Shown here: in pieces, positions 53,848-64,000 of the stretch
How the letters are laid out: every line of letters starts with the position of its first letter
Position numbering within the stretch: position 1 is the stretch's first letter
Source: Diplodia intermedia
Lineage: Eukaryota; Ascomycota; Dothideomycetes; Botryosphaeriales; Botryosphaeriaceae
Reading direction: 5' to 3'
Assembly (NCBI GenBank): GCA_021495925.1
Contig: JAKEKT010000002.1
Coordinates: 372,001-436,000 of the forward strand
DNA length: 64,000 bases
Made by a program: the position numbers and the translations under genes
Notes under the pieces: generated by a model
What the model was told of the DNA's origin: nothing
Databases searched by the model: none
What the model saw: the letters and a program-made list of their open reading frames with translations, nothing else

Positions 53848-55215
53848 ACGATTTCTTCACGATTGTAGACTACGATCCCTTATGACGACGGTTTTGGTGA
53901 TTCCCCTTTTTCATTGAGGCACTCGTCAAAAGGGCGCGGTGGTCTTTCGGAGCGGCTCGGGAGCTGCCCAAAAAAAGCTGAGACCTTGGGGCCGGAAGTC
54001 TTTGCATCTCGGCGTTAGTGCTTCGTGTCAAAATGCTTTTCTCATCAAAACGGTTGCAGTTTAGAAAAGGCGAGTCGTCAGTTGATGAATTTTTCCTACG
54101 ACCTAAGCTTTCTTTACATCGGCTCTTGCTTTGTATGTAGGGATTGCTTATGTATGGTCGTCTTAGCGCGTTTGTGGATGTCTGTCCACGAGTGGACGTG
54201 CTTGAGATGACGATAATGCTTTCCTTTTTCCTTAATAGATGGTTCCAACTTCAACTTGGCTACTTGGTGATAAGCATGCTGCGTGTGAAGCGCGAGCACA
54301 TGACGCGGTGTGCAATTCCACTGATCATGCGATACCTATCTTGAAGGAATGCTGCTGTCAGTATGTATTCACATGTCACGGCTACGTGCCTGCTGGTTGG
54401 CCGGAGTGCGCGGGGTGCGACTGCCAGGATGGGAAATCACGGTTGCGCCTCCCACTTCTGTTTGCTTGCCTTCACTCAACTCCCTTTCCCGCCAATCATT
54501 CTCCATCTGCACCTTCACCTGCGCTCATAGCCGCACCTTCGAAATACCAGATCTACCTCAGCTGACACCAACCTCGTTGCTCGACGCCTCACCTCACTCC
54601 ACTCGCTGTGTCCGGCTCTCAGGTTTGGTTACCCACTCGAGTCCCACAGCGTTCGCTCGTCGACACTCAAGTCAGCATCTCATTCGGCAGTTGTTGCCTG
54701 ACCCGAACTTCGCCGAACTGTTTATGTGGGTCGGACTTCCAGTCCTTCGGGGCGCCCATCGTTTACTAGCTCGCCCTCAGCAGAGACTCCGTCTCGCACT
54801 CAGGCTTCTCGTCTGGCTCGGGCGTCTTTTGTGGGTCTGCCTCAGGTTACTCCTCACCTTGACCACCTGGCGGGTCGTCATTGTCATCGAACAAGTTTTC
54901 CTCGTCGCCCAGTGGATCATCATCCAAGTCCAGATTGTGTGGGTCTGCTTGAAGATTTGGAGGTGCCAGTTCTCCATCCACCGCGCGCAGTGGAAGCTCC
55001 AAAGAGTGCACAAGAAGGAAGCAGAAGCTCGCGAGAGGGCTATGCAAGGGCATCGGGCTGTCAAGGAGGGACGCTCTTCGTCTCCAAAGTGTGAATCACG
55101 GCGACACGGCGTGGACCCTCCGGCTGCTCTCTATTAAGCGTGTCACACAGCCTCGTACCGGCCGGCCATTCGTTTCTGCCGCGACTGCCACAAAACCCTG
55201 ATCCGCTGAACCAAA
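53848..55215. other. Intergenic region upstream of the coiled-coil gene
   Basis: These 1.37 kb contain a 262-codon plus-strand frame (54349-55137) with odd hydrophobic composition. Opposite it on the minus strand lies an acidic, protein-like frame (about 54770-55000) that is interrupted by one TAA. I could not build a gene on either strand. Confidence 0.45.
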
Positions 55216-56609
55216 ATGGCCTCTTCTTCTGAGGAAGGGAGGATTCTCCTCTATTACCAACAGACCAAGAGAGAACACCAATATCTCAAGAAAAAGACGG
55301 AACAGTTCACGGAGTCGTTAAGAAAGGTCGATGCCATGTACGAAGCTATGCTGGAAAACGAGCTGCGAATGAACGATATGGACGAGAAGCTCACGGTACT
55401 CACTGAAGATAACAATGCTATGAAAGAACTTTTCAGAAAGATGGGTACGGATGAGAGTGGACGGGCTGAGAAAACATCTCAGGAATTGCAGAGCCTCTCC
55501 CACAGAGTCTTGCGTGTTGAAACCCTGGAGAAAGATCATGGTACCCGCATCCATAACAACGGCACTCTCCTCCGCGATATCCAATACAAGCTCGCACAGC
55601 TCGAGAACGCGGTGGGGGATTTGTCAAAGTTCAAGGGCAAGGTGACCAAACATCCCGATCATCCAGAGATCGGTCGGCTGGCGAAAGAAGTCGAGTCACT
55701 GCGGGGGTTGCTGTACGACCAGAACAAGAACATAAAGAAGCTCGGGCAGAATTTTGACGAAACAAAAGAAGCCATTCAACAGGGCGGCAGAGGGATTTCA
55801 CAAGCAACAGCACAAACAAGAGAACGTGATACACAGCCAAGACCGAGGCCAGAGCCAGAGACGCAGGGCACCGTACAACTGCAGACACCCACACCTCCTG
55901 CGGTGAAAACCCCCGTCAAAAGAAGGTGAGTTATTAGCAGGGATGCATATTGTTGTGAGGGCTAATGGGGTTCCGCCCAACTAGCCAAGCAGTACATAGT
56001 ACAAGGTTATCGAAGAGACAGACTATCATCTCACCGAAGGGGTCGGAGAAACCAACTCTATCATACATGAATCCAGAACCAGCACAGCCGCCATCTCTTG
56101 AACTAGAGACGGGATCCCAGGGGCTTTCGATGGTACGGGCATCAAGACATACAGATACTCCGGTCCCTGGGAGGTCGCGAGCACCAAAGGAACGAACGCC
56201 AATCTCCAAAGTGCCTACTCGAAGATCGCAGCGAGTAAGTGAGAAGAACAAGAGGCAGACGCCTCAGATGAAGGCGGCGTTGGGCGGCGACGGAGATGCA
56301 GGACCGACACGTCAGCCCAGTCAGAGGCCCTTGATGGTTCACATGAATCAGTCATACCCGCACATTCAAGGGCTGCCACGATCATCCGAATGCAGTGATG
56401 TAATAGGTTCCAGACCGGGGACGGAGCAGCGTGCAGCGTCGAGACTCACGGTTCGGAAGGTCGATCAGGAACATCAACATGCAGCGGCAGAGGGTTTGGC
56501 GCAGGATGAGAAGCAGGCGCGCAAGCCACGTGCTCTGGTTCCTCAGCCTCGGAAGAGAAAGAAGCGCGAGCTGCCACCGATGAAGCCCTTACCACCGTAC
56601 GAAGAATGA
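55216..56609 (+). CDS. Coiled-coil protein with basic, disordered C-terminal half, 444 aa
   Basis: Two exons (55216..55925, 55985..56609) join at GTGAGT..CTAG in frame. The start ATG follows an in-frame stop (TGA at 55207). Residues about 15-190 are almost continuous heptad-like helix (YLKKKTEQFTESLRKVDAMY, LEKDHGTRIHNNGTLLRDIQ, RLAKEVESLRGLLYDQNKNI). From about 190 the chain is disordered, rich in Gln/Pro/Arg/Ser, with basic clusters (RRSQRVSEKNKRQ, PRKRKKRELPPMKPLPP) that look like nuclear signals or DNA/microtubule contacts. No family recognised. The layout (coiled coil then basic tail) is shared by many chromosome, kinetochore or meiotic proteins, but that is only analogy. Confidence 0.72.
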
Positions 56610-56648
56610 GAAGGCATGATGTATTTCAGTTTCTGGCGTTTTGGGGAT

Positions 56649-57662
56649 TTATGTTTCCTTGAACTCATAGAGGCCTTCGCGATCCTTGACGCCCACGTCC
56701 AAAGTGGCCAGCTCCTTGTCGCCATAGCTGAGAGCAGCCTTCATGATGTCGCCGGTGGCGACGGGACCCACGCCCTTGGGGGTGCCGGTAAGAACGATGT
56801 CACCCTTCTCAAGCTTCATCACCCTGCTGATGTCGGCCAGGATGCGCGGGATGCGGAACAGCATCAGGTCGGTGTTGTCGGACTGCTGGACCTTGCCGTT
56901 GACGGAGAGGGTCAGGTGGGCGTTGTGCGGGTCGGGGATGGCGGACTTGGGGACAGGGCCGGCGAGGGGGAGGAAGGTGTCGAAGCCCTTTGCTATGGAC
57001 CACGGGAGACCCTTCTTCTTTGCTTCGTCCTGCACGTTGCGGGCGGTCATGTCGATGGCGAGGAGGTAGGCTGGGGGTTTTAGCACAGTCGGCATCGTAC
57101 CACGCATATATACACGCATACCTTCAATCGAGTCCAAGGCGCCCTGCTCGTCGTCGGGGTGCAGGTCCCGCAGCGTCTTGCCCATGACCAGGCCCAGCTC
57201 GACCTCGTAGTGCATGGAGGTGCCGCGCGGCCGCAGCAGCGGGCCCTCGCCGGGCAGGAGGATGGACGACGGCGGCTTCATGAAGAAGAAGGGCTGCTTG
57301 GGCCGCTGGTTGTTGAGTTCCTTGATGTGGTCGCTGTTGTGTCGTGAGGCGCATGTTGGTCAATTGGCTCGATTGGCTTCGGACGGTGTGAAAGTGGGAT
57401 GGGTTTATGGGAACGATGCGTTACTGGGAGGGAGCGAGCGTACGCATAGTTGCGGCCGATGCACATGACCTGGTCGTAATCGCGTATGGGTTAGCAGAGT
57501 GTCCACGGTTGTCTCGGGAAGGCTCAATGGCTTGCTGCGCGCGGAGAACGAGGGGAGTTTGGCGCGACGCGACGCAACGCGCGCGCAATGTAGCTGCCGG
57601 GACGGCAGTGATACGGTACATACCTTGCGGCAGTTGTTTCTGATGGCATTGAGGGTGGCCAT
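56649..57662 (-). CDS. Fumarylacetoacetate hydrolase family protein, FAHD1-like acylpyruvase, 232 aa
   Basis: Four exons (57662..57624, 57469..57444, 57333..57122, 57070..56649). The 26-base second exon encodes VMCIGRNYA and is essential: the joined protein reads MATLNAIRNNCRKVMCIGRN then ADHIKELNNQRPKQPFFFMK. Metal ligands are in MHYEVELGLVMGK (ExE) and in AYLLAIDMTARNVQ (Asp). KGFDTFLPLAGPV and DIVLTGTPKGVGPV are standard FAH motifs. Length equals human FAHD1. Known role of relatives: mitochondrial acylpyruvase and oxaloacetate decarboxylase. The N-terminus is short and only weakly basic, so mitochondrial import is possible but not shown. Divergent from the HeLo-like/ankyrin gene. Confidence 0.92.
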
Positions 57663-58416
57663 GGTGTTGGGAAGCTTCCGAGTTTCTTCTCCGCCGCTGC
57701 TCGGACGAGGCAATTGGGGTTGGTGTTGAGTGGTGAGCGGGCTCGGAGCTGTACCGTCGTTCCCCGCCAACGGAGATTCGGAGATTCGGGCTGATGAGGG
57801 CGCGGGCCGGTAGATAGCTACGTGCACGGGCCTAAGGGACGAGAAGGAAAGGGTCTTTTTCCCTGTAGCTGGAGAATCTCGAGATGTTGTAATGCAATAA
57901 ATATCTCGGTGCTGAGAGAGGTTGGGCAGATCGTCAAGATACCGGGATACTTCCCGAATGAAGCTACGGGCTGGCACCCGATACTTACTATGCTCGGGCC
58001 GGATGTACTTGACAGCGACCATTCATAGCTAACGGCATGATGTCATATGCATTCAAATATTGGTATGTCAGAAAGGCTCTCCACGCCTCAGCTCCCATGT
58101 TTGAGTGAGGTCGTGTAAATGGAATAATAACCACCGGAAACCATCATCAAATCTCCCAGCCGGGTAGTTGGCATTAAGCACTGCACTGCCTCTGACAGAA
58201 GTCTGCCTTGGAAACAGCCTGATCGATATACGGACGATGAACCAATGGAGCGAATGTTACACAAGCTCAGCCCCGTCAGCCTGATTGCACGTATATAGAT
58301 GTCCTGCACCTCAGCCCGCTCCCTCCAGGTTTCACAGCCTTCCTCGCAATCCTAAGAAGACATAATCTCTACCCTTTTGTTTTCCGCACTCTTCTGATTT
58401 CCCGTCAAACCACACC
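57663..58416. promoter_or_regulatory. Divergent intergenic region, FAHD1-like gene / HeLo-like gene
   Basis: This 754-base spacer holds both promoters. GC falls clearly from the FAHD1 side to the HeLo-like side. No gene is supported. Confidence 0.45.
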
Positions 58417-60772
58417 ATGGCCGAGATCGTTGGTCTCATCGCAAGCGTCGCCACGCTCGCCGAGGTTGCCATCAGACTCCAGAAGCTGATAAGCAGGCTA
58501 CGCGATGCGCCGGATGAGCTTCTCGCTCTCTCGAACGAGGTTGCTGATTTGAGGTTTCTCTTCACCGATGTCGAAAAGGTGATTCGGGGCCACCCGGACT
58601 CTCAGGCCAGATTCTCAAAGACACTCGATGAGGCTTGCTGCCGAATCAAAGACGTTGATTCATTCCTCCAAAAGGCTGAGATTGTGGATGTGAAGCTCGT
58701 GGATCGAATGATCTGGCTCCGCCACAAACCCAAAGTCTGTCGCCATCAGTCGGCTCTTCGGGAAACGAGACTTCAAATGACCGCTTTACTTGGAGTGGAG
58801 ACCATGTCAGTGCCCTTGTTCATCACTAAAATCACAACGAGATCGCCTTCTGATATAGATTCACTCCAGATCGACACTTCAGAGAGTCGAGAAGCTCGTA
58901 GAGACTGTCCAACTCACAGTATCTGCTTCGGCTCAGATGGTCCTAAATACACACAACACTGTTCTCACGAGCATGAGCCTACTGGGTCCCATTGCTGGGC
59001 AAAATCAGACCCAACCATCGACACCGACAGCTTCGGTATCCTACGGCACTGTGGCTTTGACACGCCGTGTCGGCGTGCAGCCGAAAGTCACTTGCAAATG
59101 CAAATGCCACCGAAGGTCTCAAAGTCTCTTCCTGAGCAACCGGTTTCTGGGGTCTCTCTTCATCGGATACAGAAACATCCCTTTCTTATCTGCCCGGTGC
59201 TCCGAAGACCTTTGCTGGGAAGCGTGTAAAAATCGGTCAACCGAGGCCTCGGCAACATATTATTTCCCGACCTCCGTGATGGGCAAAGCCCTGAATGTCG
59301 CCTTCGCTTCAAGTTTGTTCTCGGGCCCTTCGCTCTCTTTGGCCCTTTGCAATATCAGAGAGAACTATTCACCCTGGTTCGTATGTGCAGAAAGGGGGGA
59401 CATTGAAGGGCTCAAGTCAATGTTAGAGTCAGGCTCTGCTCGGCTCACAGATGTGGATGAAGATGGGGAAACATCACTAGAAGTAAGACCATCCAAATTG
59501 GTGCGCAGATGCGTCTTTGGGCGTCAGACACCGCTTCTTTCCCCGGAAGTCGACTAATATCCGTGGAATACCCAGAGGGCGTTCGACAACAATCAACTCC
59601 ACGCTTGTCGGTGGCTACTTCAAGCTGGTGCCGATCCGTGCCATGTTTGCAACCTCGGCTTGTAGGTAGTCATCCTAACCTTATATACCCGTTCTGACCT
59701 GTATAGTTCTTTCGAAGAGCAGCTGCGTATAGTTTACGTAGAAATGCCTGGGACTGAAGTGGAAAACCTGCTCTACATGATCAATACATCTCCAGAGGAG
59801 GAATGGGAACTTTCTGAAATACACAAGACAATACTCGGGATGAGTTCCATGCCTTTATCGAGGAGTATACTGGACCCGGGTTCAAACATCGATGCAACAG
59901 ATACGTACGGAAGAACCGCTCTCTGGTGGGCAGCGTTGCTTAACGATGGCGAGTCCGTGAAGACGCTTCTTGCGCATGGTGCGGATCCACAATTCAAGGA
60001 TGACCATTTCGGTACCACACCTCTTCACTGGGCAGCTTATGATGCTTCTTCGAGCGACATACTGGACTTGTTGATCCGACACGGCGCAGACGCGACAGCA
60101 GTCACGAACTGGAAAGATACAATCCTCCACTTGCTAAGCGGCAACAAACGGAAAACATTCTGGAGTGACGGTTCTCAAGGCGGCATTGTAAGATTGATGA
60201 AGCACTCCAAACATCTCCGCCACCTCTTGAACTCACGGAATTGTGGTGGTGACACTGCCTTGTTGGCCGCGGTTGAAGAGCGCAATCACTACGCCGTCAG
60301 ATCTTTGCTTGACTGCGGCGCCGACTACACGATGAAGACAAAATCCGGAAGTGGCTTATTGCACCAGGCCGCTTTCAGGGCTGACGTGGCGACCCTGAAT
60401 GTGTTGGCGGCGCATGGACTTCCGGGAATCGACATCAACCTCCAAAATCGCTTCGGAAAGACAGCCCTTGACCTCTTTGAATCAGGGAAAGGGCACAGGA
60501 CACAAGAAGAGATCGAGGCATTCTACCGCATGTGGAGCGAAGTAATTATGAAAGCAAGAGGTACAAGCGGAACTGGTTCTCTGGCTGGTTCTGTGGGCGT
60601 GTTTGGTGATGAGAGAGAACCCGTCGAGGACGGGCAGCAAGAGAAAGAGGATAACGGGAGTTCAAGTGAAGCGAGCAGAGGGGAAGAAGAGGAAGGCGCA
60701 AGCATGTCAGGCAGTGGAGACAAGGACAAGGACGAGTGTGAAGACCTGTTTGTGGACGCTCTGGAGGGCTGA
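58417..60772 (+). CDS. HeLo-like N-terminal domain plus ankyrin-repeat protein, 717 aa
   Basis: Four exons (58417..58805, 58870..59482, 59576..59661, 59707..60772) in one frame. The N-terminus MAEIVGLIASVATLAEVAIR then KLISRLRDAPDELLALSNEV matches the fungal HeLo-like/STAND N-terminal domain, which in related proteins is a pore-forming or signalling module. A central Cys-rich stretch (VTCKCKCHRRSQSLF) is common in this class. Ankyrin repeats follow from about residue 320: FVCAERGDIEGLKSMLESGS, NNQLHACRWLLQAGADPCH (exon 3), GRTALWWAALLNDGESVKTL, GTTPLHWAAYDASSSDILDL, GGDTALLAAVEERNHYAVRS and GLLHQAAFRADVATLNVLAA. The tail is acidic and low-complexity. No NACHT/NB-ARC NTPase is visible. The exon 1-2 junction has two possible in-frame solutions; I chose the GTCAGT donor. 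Confidence 0.82.
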
Positions 60773-61171
60773 GCTCAATGGTCCCATACCTACGTTAGCT
60801 CTATAATGGACTGCAAAATGTCTTACTCATCCGTCGCCCGCGAATGGTACTACACCTTTCTCGCACGAGCAGTTGAGACTAGTGCCCGGACGTCAAAGCA
60901 ATTATGAAAACAGTACAGACATAGACGTAAACTTCGATAATATAATAACTTAGGATGTGGATCTCTTGCACAACAGGCTCGAGGAATGTGAATTAGTGAC
61001 CTATGCATGTCCACAAAATCGATTCGGAGGGACTCATTCATCATAGTGTCGCAGAGAACTCTTAATTTGCATCATGCCATCATCCTTCATTCAATCTCGT
61101 AAAAGCCGACAAACTCGACAGAGCCGGCTGTCCAAAATTCTTGTACATGAAAGGAGACACCCGATTAAAAT
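60773..61171. other. Convergent intergenic region
   Basis: This 399-base AT-richer spacer lies between the ends of the ankyrin gene and the 207-aa gene. No gene or repeat is seen. Confidence 0.6.
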
Positions 61172-61853
61172 TTACAAGAACTTGCTGGCCAGGCCCATCA
61201 AGCCGCTGGGCTTGCTGCCACCGGAGCCACCACCGCTGGTGTCAGACTTCAGGTACATCTTCAAGGCCATCTGGGCAGCCTGCTGGACGGCACCCTGCTT
61301 GCTAGCGCTCGAATCCTGCAAGGTTTGTTAGCAACCACTAGTTCCGGGTAAGTCGGGACCTGGATCCACCCACCGTCTTGCCCTGAGCGCTCTGCTCGTC
61401 GAAAAGCTTGCTCGCCTGGGCCATGGCCAGGCCGAGGAACTCGCTCTTGCTGCTCTTGCCGCCGCCGGAGCTGCTGTTGAACAGCTTGAGCGCCTGCATG
61501 GCCGCGGCGGCGCCGAGGTTGCCCTCGGTGGCCTGGCTCTCGTGGCTGCCCCCGCCGTAGAACTTCTTGTGCTGGTTGACGGCGTCGTCCTCGTCCAGGT
61601 CCTCGTCCTTCAGGCTCTGCTTCTTGCCCGATAGCAGGCCGAGCGCGGTGCTGAACAGCGAGCTGTCGCCGCTGCCCTCGGCGTGCGTCGCCGCGTGCCG
61701 CTCCGCCTGGCGGTAGTCCTCATCGTCCGAGTCGTCGTAGCGGTGGCCACTGCCGCCGTGGCCGCCCTCGGAGTAGCCGTAGTTGCCGCCGCCCCCGCCG
61801 CCGTAGTATTCGTCACGGGCGCCGCCGCGGGTGGACTCGTCGTTGTAAGACAT
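61172..61853 (-). CDS. Gly/Ser-rich fungal protein (DUF7721 / 'beta-flanking' type), 207 aa
   Basis: Two exons (61853..61374, 61315..61172), phase 0, donor GTGGGT. The N-terminus MSYNDESTRGGARDEYYGGG is Gly/Tyr/Asp-rich. An ordered-looking part follows: DYRQAERHAATHAEGSGDSS, LFSTALGLLSGKKQSLKDED, VNQHKKFYGGG, LGAAAAMQALKLFNSSSGGG and SEFLGLAMAQASKLFDEQS. The second exon adds KQGAVQQAAQMALKMYLKSD and ends LMGLASKFL. I recall this protein in many Pezizomycotina under names such as beta-flanking protein, with no tested function. The repeated A-x2-A-L-K-[LM]-[FY] helices at about 125-185 suggest a helical repeat. Likely soluble. Confidence 0.85.
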
Positions 61854-62655
61854 GATGATCTATCGCCGGGGGCCCTCGTTAGTCATTGAGCTGTGATGGG
61901 GTGCGATACTGCAAGCTGAGAAGTTTGATGAAAGGGAAGTAGGATTCGGGGGTCGCTGCGGGGTAGCTTCGTGCATGGGTGCTGCGGAGGTGCAGGCGGC
62001 GAAAGCTTGGAGGGGTAGGTGGCAGTTGGCGGGGCGAGGGGCACTCACTGGGTGATCAAAGGTGGAGATGGCGCAGAGCTGGTGGTGCAGAAGGATGGTT
62101 GGACTTTCAATGGGAAGAGGGCGAGAGAGCGAGAGAGGGAGTGTGTTTGGAGTCTCTCAGAGGATGATGTGTTCCGTTGCTACGGGCTGCCTGATCGACA
62201 ACGTGGGTAGGTAGCGGGGCTGCAGTCTGTGTACGGCGCGCGCAGTCGGGCCATGACGCAGCCGCGCGTGGCTCGTGCCAAGGCCGGTGCGTCACTTGCA
62301 GCGCTGGGCGTGTACCGCACCGGAGTCTGTTGTTATGCATACCTTCACACTGTGCGCTGATTTGTGCATCGCGATATAGTTGCGGAGGTATATTCGCTGC
62401 TGCATCGAATTGGGTTATGCCTTTGCTGCTCCTCTGGCGACTGGCCATGGATGCTGCCTGCTTCAACCAGTAACCAGTGCGCTTCCCCAGCCTCCCCTCC
62501 GCCTAGAGCCAATCGTGCAATGATCGTCACGGCTATGGTGCCGGCTGCAGGGCTGAGGGAGGGTCCGGTGCCGCTCCCCGGCCAGAATGAGCATGGTGCT
62601 TGCCGTGTGCATGGGGACTGCCGTGTATCTCCATACTCAGCAGCCTGAGGTGGCG
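61854..62655. other. Promoter region of the 207-aa gene
   Basis: These 802 bases lie between the 207-aa gene start and the cyclophilin end, both minus strand. A GAGAGAGCGAGAGAGGGAG run lies at about 62123-62141. No gene is supported. Confidence 0.5.
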
Positions 62656-63465
62656 TTACATCTCTCCGCATTGCGCAATCACCACGTCCTGCGTCGGCTT
62701 CTCCCGCTGCGTGCGCGTGTTTTCAATCTTCTTGACCACGTCCATGCCCTCGACCACCTGCCCGAAGACGACGTGCTTGTTGTTCAAGAACGGCGTGGGC
62801 ACCGTGGTGATGAAGAACTGGCTCCCGTTGGTGTCGGGGCCCGAGTTCTGCAGTGACTCGTCAGTTCCGCGGTGCGGTGATGCAATCCTGACTTACCGCC
62901 ATGCTCAGCAGGCCCTCGCGGTCATGCTTCAGGTTGAAATTCTCGTCGGCGAACGCACGGGTGCCGTAGATGCACGTCGATCCAGTGCCGTCACCGTTGA
63001 GGAAGTCACCACCCTGGATCATGAATTCCTTGATCTGCGTGGTTGCGGTCAGCAAAACAGGAATCCGCACGCGCTCGTGCGAGGTGCTCACCACACGGTG
63101 GAACTTGCAACCCTTGTAGCCCTGCGGCCGGCCATGTTGGTTCTTGGTCTCGCCGGTGCAAAACTGCCGGTAGTTCTCAGCAGTGCGGGGGACTACGTCT
63201 TTGAACAGCTCCATCTTCACCCGGCCGAGCGGCTCGCCTGTGCCACGTCCGTGTCAGCATGTCTGGGCGGCCTGCCGTCTCTCTGCGCGCGAAATTGGGA
63301 GGGGACCGGGGGCGGGACAAGGCACAAAGGCAGTGATGAGACATTGGTGTTGGAGAATTGAGATTATGCATGTTTGCAAGGCAGAACAGGATCCTTACCA
63401 CCGAGGGTGATGTCGAAGAAGACGACGGGGTTGTCTGGGTGCCTCTTCTGCACGGGACTGGCCAT
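62656..63465 (-). CDS. Cyclophilin H-type peptidyl-prolyl isomerase, 180 aa
   Basis: Four exons (63465..63399, 63237..63092, 63034..62897, 62847..62656); the last intron is 49 bases. Joined motifs: NPVVFFDITLGGEPLGRVKM, FHRVIKEFMIQGGDF with active-site Arg, Phe, Met and Gln, STCIYGTRAFADENFNLKHD, LLSMANSGPDTNGSQFFITT, and the C-terminus VVIAQCGEM, nearly that of human PPIH. The position equal to Trp121 of cyclophilin A is Phe (PTPFLNNKHVVFG), a change seen in some cyclophilins and linked to weaker cyclosporin binding. Length matches PPIH. Known role: U4/U6-associated spliceosomal cyclophilin that contacts Prp4. The N-terminal extension MASPVQKRHPD is short, and there is no secretion signal. 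Confidence 0.93.
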
Positions 63466-64000
63466 GTTGGCGGTGGTGGTGGTGGCTGTGTCGAGTATGG
63501 GCGCGCAGAAAGCGGAAGGTCTCTAACAGCGGGCTGTTCCTGGGGCGGCAACCAATGCAGGGCGGCCGGCGCGATTCGACGGCAGCAGCGGAGGAGGCTG
63601 ATAGCACCGGGAGCAGACTCGGTGGTTCGGTGTATTGGAATCTTTTCGGCGGCACCTGCGTTGAAGATGCGTCCATGTGCATCGCGAGGGCCCGGGCGCA
63701 TGGAGGCCCCCGTCCGCCCGCATCATCCTCAGTGTCGCAAGTTGACGGCGCACACGAGCGAGCGGGCTGCCTGACGACGACAGCACTGCAGTTTCAGCAG
63801 CCGCTTACTCTGCGCATACCGCCAGGGAAGAGGCCCAGGCGTAATTTTCACGCGGCCGCCCGCGCGCTGATCTTCGCCGCTCGCAGTGCGCCCATCGGCT
63901 CCATCGCCGCAGCCCTTGTGCCCCAAGCCCAGCAGCCGCGCCTCCGCCTTCCAGCTACTTGACTACGCCGGCCCCCGCCCACGCCCACGCCCTCTCTCTC
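63466..64000. other. Promoter region of the cyclophilin gene, to window end
   Basis: These 535 GC-rich bases include a GGT run near 63470-63485. The CT-rich final 40 bases could be the leader of a plus-strand gene starting beyond the window, which cannot be checked here. Confidence 0.45.

Noticed and set aside
54349..55137. 262-codon plus-strand frame upstream of the coiled-coil gene
   Set aside because: Its hydrophobic run is the mirror of an acidic frame on the other strand, and there is no family match. Recorded only as an unresolved region.

Overview
This window is nuclear DNA from a filamentous ascomycete (Pezizomycotina, most consistent with Dothideomycetes). It has moderately GC-rich coding sequence, many introns of about 50-60 bases with GT..AG ends, lariat-like CTGAC/CTAAC signals, and genes on both strands with no operons. 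All gene models were rebuilt by hand from open frames plus splice sites that keep the family sequence in frame. They are predictions without transcript support. The Dothideomycete placement is an inference from gene types, not from a search.

Layout. 0-9 kb: a 77-aa Tyr/Asn/Ser-rich protein, NOP14 (ribosome biogenesis), a WSS1-type WLM protease (DNA-protein crosslink repair) and a DUF1776 protein. 9-22 kb: a Sel1-repeat protein, a CitE/CLYBL-like lyase divergent from TVP23, a D-2-hydroxyacid dehydrogenase and a six-exon seven-helix receptor. 21.4-35 kb: a gene-poor, accessory-looking stretch. It starts with about 6 kb where I can support no gene beyond one doubtful membrane ORF. It then holds an orphan protein with PD-(D/E)XK-like motifs, a protein kinase with a novel-looking N-terminal region, and a 220-aa orphan. 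35-43 kb: TVP38, a small acidic protein, VPS53 and a GH18 chitinase. 44-54 kb: the CCCH proteins YTH1 and a CUE/CCCH/Smr protein, an F-box-JmjC protein and eIF4A. 55-64 kb: a coiled-coil protein, a FAHD1-like hydrolase, a HeLo-like/ankyrin protein, a 207-aa Gly/Ser-rich protein and a cyclophilin H.

Most genes are conserved housekeeping genes with no evident joint pathway. Two loose themes stand out. TVP23, TVP38 and VPS53 (GARP) all act in Golgi/endosome traffic. NOP14, YTH1, the CCCH-Smr protein, eIF4A and cyclophilin H all act on RNA. The most unusual parts are the accessory stretch (nuclease-like orphan and kinase) and the HeLo-like/ankyrin protein, which resembles fungal NLR-type immune or allorecognition proteins but has no visible NTPase. 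I saw no tRNA, rRNA, CRISPR array, intact transposon or secondary-metabolite cluster.
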